From: Flavobacterium sp. JAS
GTDB lineage: Bacteria > Bacteroidota > Bacteroidia > Flavobacteriales > Flavobacteriaceae
Assembly: GCF_020991455.1 (NCBI RefSeq)
Contig: NZ_JAJMOX010000007.1
Span: 62,001 to 126,000, forward strand
Length of the DNA stretch: 64,000 nucleotides
Direction: 5' to 3'
The notes beneath the pieces were generated by a model that saw only the letters and a list, made by a program, of their open reading frames with translations, was not told the DNA's origin and ran no database searches. Numbering within the stretch: position 1 is the stretch's first letter; the number at the start of each line of letters is the position of its first letter. Shown here piece by piece: positions 56,857-64,000 of this stretch. A program made the position numbers and the translations under genes.

Positions 56857-58254
56857 ATGAGAGCATTTGAACAACGAAAAAGAAATAGTCCTGATACTTC
56901 CAGTTTTTTTGGACCCAAAATTCAGAAAAAGCTAAAAACAGGAACAGTTGGAGACAAATATGAGGTAGAAGCTGATAATGTAGCTGATAAAGTGGTTAAT
57001 AGTAAACCATCTGCGGGAGGACTTTTGCAATCGAAAGAAGAAGTGCAGCAAAAACCAATTTCAGCAACCATTTCTTCGGTTCAGGCAAAAGAAACAAAAG
57101 AAGAAGATAAATCTGTTCAAAAAAAATCAGATAAGGAAGAGGATAAAAAAGTTCAGAAAAAATGTGCCGAATGCGAGAATGAAGATAAGGTTCAGAAAAA
57201 AGATAAAAAAGAAGAAGAAAAACCAGTTCAGAAAAAGGGAAATAATACAGAAAGCGAAATTCAGGATAATGAGTTGGAAGGAAAACTCGACAACTCAAAA
57301 GGCGGCGGAGCTGGTCTGGATAAAAACACCAAAAAAGAAATGGAATCCGGCTTTGGAACTGATTTTAGCAACGTAAAAATTCATACTGATGCCAGCGCTG
57401 TACAAATGAGTCAGGAATTAGGAGCTCAGGCTTTTACCAATGGCAATGATGTTTATTTTAACCAAGGTAAATACAATCCCGGTTCTCAGGAAGGAAAACA
57501 TTTGCTGGCGCATGAATTAACACACACTGTTCAACAAACCGGGGCCAAACAAAAATCAGGAACGATACAAAAATCCTCTATTGAAAACCATCCTGAAGAT
57601 TTGCAGGCAGAACAACCGGAAAACCCACAATTTAGAGGCAACCCTCCACTTGAGAAAGCCAATGATAATCAAATGCTTATCTCAACAGGGCAAAAAGGTC
57701 AATATGTCGCAGAATTGCAAGAAGGCTTGATGCAAGCTGGTCAAAGTTTACCAAAATTTGGTGCAGATGGCGATTTTGGAACCGAAACCCGAAATGCTGT
57801 AATCGGCTTCCAAACTGACAACGGTTTGAATAAAATTGACGGTCTTGTAGGTCCGGAAACTATGGGAACATTAGACAATGTTTTAGTAGAAAAAAAAGGT
57901 GGAAAAAAGAAAAAAACACCAACGAAAAAAGATTGCGATATATTCAATCGATTCACGTTTTCATCAGAACCAGTCCATCTTGAAACATTAAAATCAACTA
58001 AAAGTTGCAAATTATTTGCGATCACATTAACCACAACCAAAAACAAAAAGGGTAACACTTGTCCAACGTATCGTGTAGAGATCACAGATTCAACAGGAAA
58101 AACTGTCATGGGACCTATGCAACTCAGCGTTGGTGGGACAGTTCCGTTTAATTTCACTGCACCAAAGGTAGATGAATTTACTTTGAGCATTTCAACTGCG
58201 CAAACATGTGGAGCAAATGCCTTTACCGGTAAAGGAACAAAACACAGACAATAG
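56857..58254 (+). CDS. DUF4157 protein with peptidoglycan-binding domain (eCIS cargo candidate)
   Basis: A 465-aa protein with no signal peptide. Residues about 12-50 share a lead with the next gene (SSFFGPKIQKKL, DKYEVEADNVADKVV). Then comes a linker with repeated VQKK units and a CAEC pair (about 85-130). The DUF4157 domain (about 150-228) ends in the zinc-type motif HELTH at 219-223. A PG_binding_1 domain follows (about 272-340: GQYVAELQEGLMQAG, DGDFGTETRNAVIGFQ, LVGPETMGTLD). The last 110 residues are an unassigned beta domain. DUF4157 is a recurrent mark of proteins linked to eCIS, often carrying toxins. The PG domain suggests a cell-wall target or anchoring. Confidence 0.82.
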   Translation: MRAFEQRKRNSPDTSSFFGPKIQKKLKTGTVGDKYEVEADNVADKVVNSKPSAGGLLQSKEEVQQKPISATISSVQAKETKEEDKSVQKKSDKEEDKKVQKKCAECENEDKVQKKDKKEEEKPVQKKGNNTESEIQDNELEGKLDNSKGGGAGLDKNTKKEMESGFGTDFSNVKIHTDASAVQMSQELGAQAFTNGNDVYFNQGKYNPGSQEGKHLLAHELTHTVQQTGAKQKSGTIQKSSIENHPEDLQAEQPENPQFRGNPPLEKANDNQMLISTGQKGQYVAELQEGLMQAGQSLPKFGADGDFGTETRNAVIGFQTDNGLNKIDGLVGPETMGTLDNVLVEKKGGKKKKTPTKKDCDIFNRFTFSSEPVHLETLKSTKSCKLFAITLTTTKNKKGNTCPTYRVEITDSTGKTVMGPMQLSVGGTVPFNFTAPKVDEFTLSISTAQTCGANAFTGKGTKHRQ

Positions 58255-58278
58255 TAAATTAAGTAGCATTAGTAATAT

Positions 58279-61200
58279 ATGGCTGCATTCAACCAAATAG
58301 CAAAGTCAAAGCCCTCTGCTTCATCCTCTTTCAATTCGAGAAAGGGTGAGGATTTTTTTGGTGTTCAGGCAAAACTCAGTATTGGTAAATCGAATGATAA
58401 ATATGAAGCCGAAGCAGATAAAGTAGCGGATACAGTTGTTTCGAATAAAAAGAACATTGCTCCTGACCCATTCTTTGCAGCATCTCCAGCTATTCAGAAC
58501 AAATTAGCAACCGAAACTCATACAGAAAATAAAAACGGTGATATCCAGAAAAAAACAGCTGTAGAAAGAATCTCTCCGGTTGTTCAGCCAAAACTAAAAG
58601 TAGTTCATAATAAAAATGCTTCGACTCCTGAACCTTTTTTTAATGCTTCGCCCGTTATCCAAAACAAACGGGATACTGAAATTCAGAAAAAAAATAGTCC
58701 TGAAAAAGAGGTTCAGAAAGAAACTACAGTTCAGAAAATCACTCCTGTTATTCAATTAAAAGTTGAAAAAGAAGAATCTGTTCAAAACAAAATTGAATCT
58801 CCTAAACCAAAGGAAAAAACAAGTACTTCTAAATCTTTGGTTCAACCAAAAAAAGAAGACGAAATTCAGAAAAAAAATGCGGTTGAAAAAATAGATATTG
58901 CTCCAAATAAAACCGATGCCGTTAAAATGGAAAGTCCTAAAGTCAAAGAAAAAAGTCTTCCTTCAAAACCACTAATCCAGAAGAAAAAAGAAGAAGATAT
59001 TCAGGCCAAAGAGGAAGAGGAAATTCAGGCCAAAGAAGACGAAAAAGAATTACAGATGAGCGCCGCCGCAGATGCAAACCCATCTGATGCTTCTAATCTT
59101 GAAAGTACCTTAAACAGTAGTAAAGGCGGTGGTTCTCCTTTATCAGGAAAAGTAAAAACCGAAATGGAATCCGGTATTGGAGCCGATTTCAGCAATGTTC
59201 GCATACACAATGACTCAACTGCTGTTCAAATGAACCAGCAAATGGGAGCGCAGGCTTTTGCAACCGGAAACAATATTTATTTTAATCAGGGAAAATACAA
59301 TCCAAATTCTCAAGATGGTAAGCACTTACTGGCGCACGAATTAACACATACAGTACAACAAGGAGCAGCAATCAGACAAAAACCAAAGCAGATATCCCCT
59401 GCTCCCGAAATGATTCAGGGTTCGTTTCTGGATTTAGTTCCCAACTGGATAATCAACCAGGCTAGGCACATTCCCGGTTACACGCTTTTTACCGTTATTA
59501 TTGGTTACGATCCGTTACGACAAGTTGATGTAGAACGAACTCCGATTAATCTTGTAGAAGGATTAATGGGGCTTATCCCATTTGGGACAGCGATATTCGA
59601 CAAACTTCAGGAATACAATATTCTACAACAGGTTTTTGACTGGGTACAAGGAAAATTAGATGAAGTTGGATTAACAACCGAAAGTATATTAGATCTTGTC
59701 GAAGAAGTTTGGCACGAACTATCCTTTCCTTACACCGGCATTATTGATTCAATCGCTAATAAATTTATAGAATTAGTAAACAGAGTAACCACTTTTGTAA
59801 GAGCTACAGTAGCACAAATTATTACCTGGATAAAAGAAGCATTGATTGGTGTTGCAGAACCACTTTTAGCAGAAAACAAAGCTTGGGCATTAATCAAAAA
59901 AATAATTAAATACGATCCGCTACGCGATGAAGCTGTTACCGCAACAACGGTAGAAATATTAGAAGATTTTCTAATCTTAATAGACAAGCAAACAGAGCTT
60001 GAACAAATGCGTGAAAGAGGCACGCTTCAAAAAACTGCCGATTGGCTCGACACTCAGGTAGGAACTTTTACTTCATTGTTAGGACAACTTCGCGGACTCA
60101 TAACTGCTGCCTGGAATGCTATTCAACCATCAAATTTGGTAAACATTGCCGATAATCTTTCAGGACTTGCTCATCAAGCCGGAGTATTTTTGCAAAATGT
60201 TTGGAATTTTGCCTCAGGTGTCGCACTCAAAGTATTAGAACTTGTTAAGGAGTCATTATTAGCATGGCTTTCTGCCCAGGCCGCAACTGTTAGAGGTTAC
60301 TCGTTGATAAAAGTAATTATCGGGCGAGATCCTTTTACTAACGAAACTGTCGAACGAACAATCCCGAATCTTATCAGAGGTTTTATGAGTTTGATGGAGG
60401 GTGGCGAAGAACAATATGCACAAATGGTTGAAACGGGCGCAATAGCCCGAATCGCGGGTCAGATTGAAGCGGCGGTTGCAACTTTAAACATGACTCCTGC
60501 AGCAATTATTCAGCTCTTTACTGATCTCTGGAATTCGTTTACAATCAATGATCTTATACATCCACTGGATGCTTTTGTTAGAATTATTGCAAAATTTGGA
60601 GAACCAATCGGCCGTCTTATTGCCTTTGTTGCCGAAATCATCAGAATCGTAATTGTCGCTATACTCGAAATTATGAATTTCCCATTCGACCTCATCGGAA
60701 ACATCATAACGCGAGCTATGCAGGCAATCGAAGACATCAAAAGAGATCCTATTGGTTTTCTTAAAAATATACTGCGTGCCATCAAACAAGGATTTGTTCA
60801 ATTCTTTGACAATATTGTAACGCATTTAATTGATGGTGTTACCGGTTGGTTGATGAGTGAATTGAGAGATGCCAATATTCCTGTCCTGACTGATTTCTCT
60901 TTACGAGGAGTAATTTCATGGGTATTAGAAGTGCTTGGAATATCGATGGAAAAAATTTGGGAGAAACTGGCTGCCCATCCTAGAATTGGTCCTGCACGTG
61001 TAGCCCGAATCCGAAGCATGATTAATACGCTAGAAGGAATCTGGACTTTTATAAAAGATGTTCAGGAACGCGGAATGGCTGCTATCTGGGATAAAATTCA
61101 GGAACAGCTTAGCAATCTTTGGAACACTGTTCTCGACGCCGTGAAAAACTTCATCATGGAACGCATTGTTAACCGCATAACAGCCCGACTGCTAAGCATG

Positions 61201-62430
61201 CTGGACCCAACGGGAATTATGGCGGTGATTAATGGAGCGATAGCTTTGTACAGCGCTATTCAAAGTTTTATAAAATACTTACGTGAAATGCTCGAAGTGG
61301 TTAACTCCTTTGTTAATGGTGTAGCCGATATCGCAAAAGGAAATGTAGCCACAGCAGCCAACTATCTCGAAAATACTATGGGGCAAGCCATGCCTATTGT
61401 AATTGGATTCCTTGCCAATCAGGTTGGACTTTCGGGAATTGGCGCAAGAGTTGGTGAAATGATTATTTCTGTCCGCCAAATGGTTGATGAAGCTCTTACA
61501 TGGTTGGTAAATCAGGCTGTAGATAGAGGAATGGCTATGTTAGACAGACTTATGGGAAGAGGCGCGCCAGAAGCTGCAACCCCAAATAATGAAATTCAAA
61601 ACGATAATCTAACTTTTCCTTTTACAATGGATGGAGAATCACATAGAGTATATATTGTTGGAGAAGGCAGTAATGCACAAGTCATGATGGCGTCTAGTTT
61701 TGGAGACCGATTAAAAATTTCTATAATAAATGCTAAACACTCTTTAGATGGAAAAAATGACCCACAAAGTATTGATATAAAAAACAAACTTGATGAAACA
61801 TACACAAAAGTGAATGCTTTAGATGAAGGTATTCATCATGCAAGACAAGGAGCTGGTTATGTCGCAGAAACTGAAGCAGATATTAATTCTAAATTAAGAG
61901 ATATTGGACAATTCCTGCAAACCGTAGGTAGCTTATTTCATATCAAATCATTACAAGAAATTCAACACTTTTCAAGATATGTTGGAATTGATGGTGAGAT
62001 ACTTCCTCAATATAATATAAGACAAACTTTCTATCCTGGTTCAAGTTCAACGAGTACCTCTTTAAATCGAAGAAACAACGTTCTGCGTGATCCAAATAAT
62101 CGAACAAGATTCATTAGTGAAGCTGATATTAATGATGAAAGACCATTTTATAGAAACGACCCCGATTTCGTCAGTATTGTAGGCGGAGTACAAAAACCTT
62201 CAATTCCTGTAGGAGATGCGACTGTCGATCACAATCCGCCTGTTTCTACACACTGGAACTCAGGAAATGGAAAAAATGCGCATCAAGATGAGCGATTCCT
62301 TTGGTATTCTAATCCAACTTCATCAAATCATAAAGTTATTTCAAGACCATTGAATTCAAGTAAAGGAGGTGATGAAGACGGTTTTCAAAGACAAGTAGGT
62401 CCTAATTTCAAAGGTCCCGGGGAGGTATAA
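58279..62430 (+). CDS. Giant DUF4157 effector with candidate C-terminal HNH nuclease (eCIS toxin candidate)
   Basis: A 1383-aa protein, no signal peptide. N-part (about 1-270): the DFFGVQAKL / DKYEAEADKVADTVV lead and a long, disordered, IQKK-type linker. DUF4157 at about 274-366 with HELTH at 353-357. The middle (about 385-1110) is hydrophobic and helical, with three copies of a segment of about 135 residues starting near 400, 535 and 673 (each with an I-I-x-x-DPL/F motif). The C-terminus (about 1290-1383) has VDHNPPVSTHWNSG with D1317, H1318 and H1325, and LNSSKGG at 1358-1364, a pattern of HNH-type nuclease toxins. No immunity gene is obvious downstream, which fits a weapon for other kinds of cell. 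Confidence 0.8.
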   Translation: MAAFNQIAKSKPSASSSFNSRKGEDFFGVQAKLSIGKSNDKYEAEADKVADTVVSNKKNIAPDPFFAASPAIQNKLATETHTENKNGDIQKKTAVERISPVVQPKLKVVHNKNASTPEPFFNASPVIQNKRDTEIQKKNSPEKEVQKETTVQKITPVIQLKVEKEESVQNKIESPKPKEKTSTSKSLVQPKKEDEIQKKNAVEKIDIAPNKTDAVKMESPKVKEKSLPSKPLIQKKKEEDIQAKEEEEIQAKEDEKELQMSAAADANPSDASNLESTLNSSKGGGSPLSGKVKTEMESGIGADFSNVRIHNDSTAVQMNQQMGAQAFATGNNIYFNQGKYNPNSQDGKHLLAHELTHTVQQGAAIRQKPKQISPAPEMIQGSFLDLVPNWIINQARHIPGYTLFTVIIGYDPLRQVDVERTPINLVEGLMGLIPFGTAIFDKLQEYNILQQVFDWVQGKLDEVGLTTESILDLVEEVWHELSFPYTGIIDSIANKFIELVNRVTTFVRATVAQIITWIKEALIGVAEPLLAENKAWALIKKIIKYDPLRDEAVTATTVEILEDFLILIDKQTELEQMRERGTLQKTADWLDTQVGTFTSLLGQLRGLITAAWNAIQPSNLVNIADNLSGLAHQAGVFLQNVWNFASGVALKVLELVKESLLAWLSAQAATVRGYSLIKVIIGRDPFTNETVERTIPNLIRGFMSLMEGGEEQYAQMVETGAIARIAGQIEAAVATLNMTPAAIIQLFTDLWNSFTINDLIHPLDAFVRIIAKFGEPIGRLIAFVAEIIRIVIVAILEIMNFPFDLIGNIITRAMQAIEDIKRDPIGFLKNILRAIKQGFVQFFDNIVTHLIDGVTGWLMSELRDANIPVLTDFSLRGVISWVLEVLGISMEKIWEKLAAHPRIGPARVARIRSMINTLEGIWTFIKDVQERGMAAIWDKIQEQLSNLWNTVLDAVKNFIMERIVNRITARLLSMLDPTGIMAVINGAIALYSAIQSFIKYLREMLEVVNSFVNGVADIAKGNVATAANYLENTMGQAMPIVIGFLANQVGLSGIGARVGEMIISVRQMVDEALTWLVNQAVDRGMAMLDRLMGRGAPEAATPNNEIQNDNLTFPFTMDGESHRVYIVGEGSNAQVMMASSFGDRLKISIINAKHSLDGKNDPQSIDIKNKLDETYTKVNALDEGIHHARQGAGYVAETEADINSKLRDIGQFLQTVGSLFHIKSLQEIQHFSRYVGIDGEILPQYNIRQTFYPGSSSTSTSLNRRNNVLRDPNNRTRFISEADINDERPFYRNDPDFVSIVGGVQKPSIPVGDATVDHNPPVSTHWNSGNGKNAHQDERFLWYSNPTSSNHKVISRPLNSSKGGDEDGFQRQVGPNFKGPGEV

Positions 62431-62466
62431 AAACTAAAAGAACAATAACCTTAAAAAACATTAACC

Positions 62467-63288
62467 ATGCAAAAAACATTCTACAAAAAAGAGTTGCTTA
62501 TCAAAGCAACACAACAAAAAAATGGAGTAAATAATAACAAGAAAGACATTGAAAAAATTCAGTCCTGGCTTAATTTATTTGCTATGCAAAATTCAAGCTC
62601 GGGAACTGCAACGGGTATCGATGGTGATTTTGGGCCTGCAACGGAAAAAGCAGTGCTTAATTTTCAAAAATTCAACAACTTACCGCAAACCGGAAGTGTA
62701 GATCAAAATCTATTCGATGTACTCGCTTCGCCTCTTAAAAAAGCTTTTGATACTCCTATAACAGGCAATAATCTGAGAGAATTAATTCTGAATACAGCCA
62801 AAAACCATCTTAAAAATCATCCTTTTGAACTTGTAATTAATAATCAAAGTAATACGGGTCCCTGGGTGCGAAGCTATATGGATGGTAATGAAGGAACCCC
62901 TTGGTTTTGGTGCATGGGATTTGTTCAGGGAATAATTGATCAGGCGGCTTCTATTCAGGGAAAAAACTTCAAAACCCTGATGCCTTTAACGTATAGCTGT
63001 GATACAGTTGGTACAGTTGGCATTCAGAAAAATATACTGACCCGTTATCAAAAGGCAAGAACCAATTCTGGTTTAATACAACCGGCAGATATATTTCTGA
63101 TTGAAAAAACAACAAACGATTGGTTTCATACCGGAATTGTAACAGCGGTTCATGGCGATATAATTGAAACTATTGAAGGTAATACCAATTCTGACGGATC
63201 TCATAACGGAAACGCCGTTATGAACAGAATCAGAAATTATAAACAATCAAAAATAGATTTTTTCTCAATCGAATCATTAGTAGGTTAA
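62467..63288 (+). CDS. Peptidoglycan-binding CHAP/NlpC-like hydrolase in the eCIS operon
   Basis: A 273-aa protein without signal peptide. Residues about 25-97 are a PG_binding_1 domain (IEKIQSWLNLFAMQN, GIDGDFGPATEKAVLNFQKF). Residues about 110-273 look like a CHAP-type cysteine amidase/peptidase: C149 in WFWCMGFVQG, H221 in WFHTGIV, N239 after the IEGNTN motif. It likely cuts peptidoglycan. In an eCIS operon this could release particles, open the target wall or be a cargo itself. Spacing to the ATPase gene is 2 bp. Confidence 0.82.
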   Translation: MQKTFYKKELLIKATQQKNGVNNNKKDIEKIQSWLNLFAMQNSSSGTATGIDGDFGPATEKAVLNFQKFNNLPQTGSVDQNLFDVLASPLKKAFDTPITGNNLRELILNTAKNHLKNHPFELVINNQSNTGPWVRSYMDGNEGTPWFWCMGFVQGIIDQAASIQGKNFKTLMPLTYSCDTVGTVGIQKNILTRYQKARTNSGLIQPADIFLIEKTTNDWFHTGIVTAVHGDIIETIEGNTNSDGSHNGNAVMNRIRNYKQSKIDFFSIESLVG

Positions 63289-63290
63289 AA

Positions 63291-64000
63291 ATGGAAAATG
63301 TATTCACTTATCTAAAAAACCAATTCGTCTTTCAGCTTGACACTCTTTTTCAGGCCGACAATCCAATGGAGAAACCCGTTTTGAATCAGGTCGATTCAAA
63401 CGGGTTTATCAACGAATTCATTATCGAAAATAATCTGACAGAAACCGATATTCTTTTATTGGGTTTGGCTCTTGTCCCTCATCTTAAACCTGATTTTCTA
63501 AGTTCAATTATTGCAGAATATTTGCCCAATGGCGGAGAACTTCCGGAATTTGGCGGTATAAAATCAAAGAATCATCGTGGAATTTTGCCAACAGGCGAAA
63601 CGGCTCAGTTTTTAATTGCAGGAAACAATCTTGAAGACCGGGTTTTATTCTACAACTATCTGCATAATCAGTCTTTTCTGTATCAAAAAAGAATCCTCAA
63701 AATAGAACTTGTTCCAAATGGTGAACCCAAACTGAGTGGTTTATTAATTTTAGAAGACGAATACATTGAAAAATTCATAACCGGAAAAATCCTAAAACCA
63801 CAACTTAGCAGCATTTTTCCTGCTCAATTAATCGAAACAGGATTAGACTGGAGCGATTTGGTACTTAATGCTACTACTTTAAATCAGATTAAAGAAATAG
63901 AAACCTGGCTTAAATTCAACGAGATTTTACTTCATGAATGGGATATGAAAGCCAAAATAAAACCAGGATTCAGAGTTATGTTTTACGGCGCACCGGGAAC
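63291..64000 (+). CDS. eCIS AAA+ ATPase (Afp15-like), 3' truncated by window edge
   Basis: The first 236 codons are present; the frame is open to the end of the window. The N-terminal domain reads FINEFIIENNLTETDILLLGLALVPHL (about 43-69) and ILPTGETAQFLIAGN (about 101-115). The last codons GFRVMFYGAPG and a split Thr codon are the beginning of a Walker A loop (G-x-x-G-x-G-K-T). Afp15/Pvc15-type ATPases are needed for assembly or cargo loading of these particles. The window ends before the motor domain, and further eCIS genes may lie beyond. Confidence 0.9.
   Translation, partial: MENVFTYLKNQFVFQLDTLFQADNPMEKPVLNQVDSNGFINEFIIENNLTETDILLLGLALVPHLKPDFLSSIIAEYLPNGGELPEFGGIKSKNHRGILPTGETAQFLIAGNNLEDRVLFYNYLHNQSFLYQKRILKIELVPNGEPKLSGLLILEDEYIEKFITGKILKPQLSSIFPAQLIETGLDWSDLVLNATTLNQIKEIETWLKFNEILLHEWDMKAKIKPGFRVMFYGAPG

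Noticed and set aside
57741..58190. 149-codon minus-strand frame opposite the 465-aa DUF4157 gene
   Set aside because: No domain, no ribosome site context, fully inside a well-supported gene; an antisense immunity gene was considered but nothing supports it.
60484..60825. Overlapping minus-strand frames (91-113 codons) inside the giant DUF4157 gene
   Set aside because: Antisense shadows of a long continuous gene; no start signals or protein features, so not taken as an immunity gene.
38381..64000. Prophage or type VI secretion system instead of eCIS
   Set aside because: No capsid, portal, terminase, integrase or attachment sites, and no TssJ/L/M membrane complex or ClpV; DUF4255, tape-measure CIS_TMP, LysM adaptor and AAA+ ATPase are eCIS marks. 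A membrane-anchored variant cannot be fully excluded because the window ends inside the locus.

Overview
The window looks like chromosome of a Flavobacterium-type member of the Bacteroidota. The DNA is AT-rich. It carries a type IX secretion sorting tail, two SusC/SusD pairs, a one-protein hybrid two-component regulator, a FecI/FecR-type sigma/anti-sigma pair, and at least one Bacteroidetes-type TTG/TAnnTTTG promoter. Assignments rest on reading motifs and on recalled family knowledge; no database search was run.

Region 1 (about 1-26,500, plus strand) is a heparin/heparan sulfate utilisation locus. After the tail of a T9SS-secreted protein come a heparinase III (hepC), a SusC/SusD pair, a small secreted protein, a ROK sugar kinase, a sulfatase, a second lyase (DUF4962/heparinase II-III, PL15-like), and a hybrid two-component sensor/regulator. 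These are followed by kduI, a DUF4861 protein, kduD, kdgK, kdgA, a hexuronate-type MFS transporter and a NagB/PIG-L fusion. Outside and periplasmic enzymes cut and desulfate the polymer. SusCD imports oligosaccharides. The unsaturated uronate is taken through KduI-KduD-KdgK-KdgA to pyruvate and glyceraldehyde-3-phosphate, and the glucosamine half through ROK kinase and NagB. No recognisable unsaturated glucuronyl hydrolase (GH88/GH105) is present.

Region 2 (about 26,680-35,780, minus strand) is a second, independently controlled Sus-type locus: ECF sigma factor, FecR anti-sigma, STN-domain SusC, SusD, and a secreted two-domain enzyme (GDPD/PI-PLC-like plus alkaline phosphatase). A spaced motif occurs in identical architecture upstream of both the sigma and fecR genes and is probably the sigma factor's own promoter.

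Region 3 (36,145-37,589) holds a GNAT acetyltransferase and a secreted protein of unknown function, converging.

Region 4 (38,381 to the end, plus strand) is an extracellular contractile injection system (eCIS; Afp/PVC/MAC-like, a headless phage-tail nanomachine). In order it has a cap protein (DUF4255/Pvc16), an unknown protein, sheath, two tubes, a tiny DUF5908 protein, a LysM tube-spike adaptor, VgrG-like spike, PAAR tip, gp25, two large baseplate proteins, a 947-aa uncharacterised protein and a tape-measure protein. Then follow the probable payloads: two DUF4157 proteins (the larger ending in a candidate HNH-type nuclease) and a peptidoglycan-binding CHAP/NlpC-like protein. The AAA+ ATPase is cut by the window edge just at its Walker A loop. 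This cargo module is the most interesting part of the window.

Intergenic DNA carries several families of dispersed palindromic repeats, including one inside the eCIS operon. No tRNA, rRNA, CRISPR array or transposase was seen.
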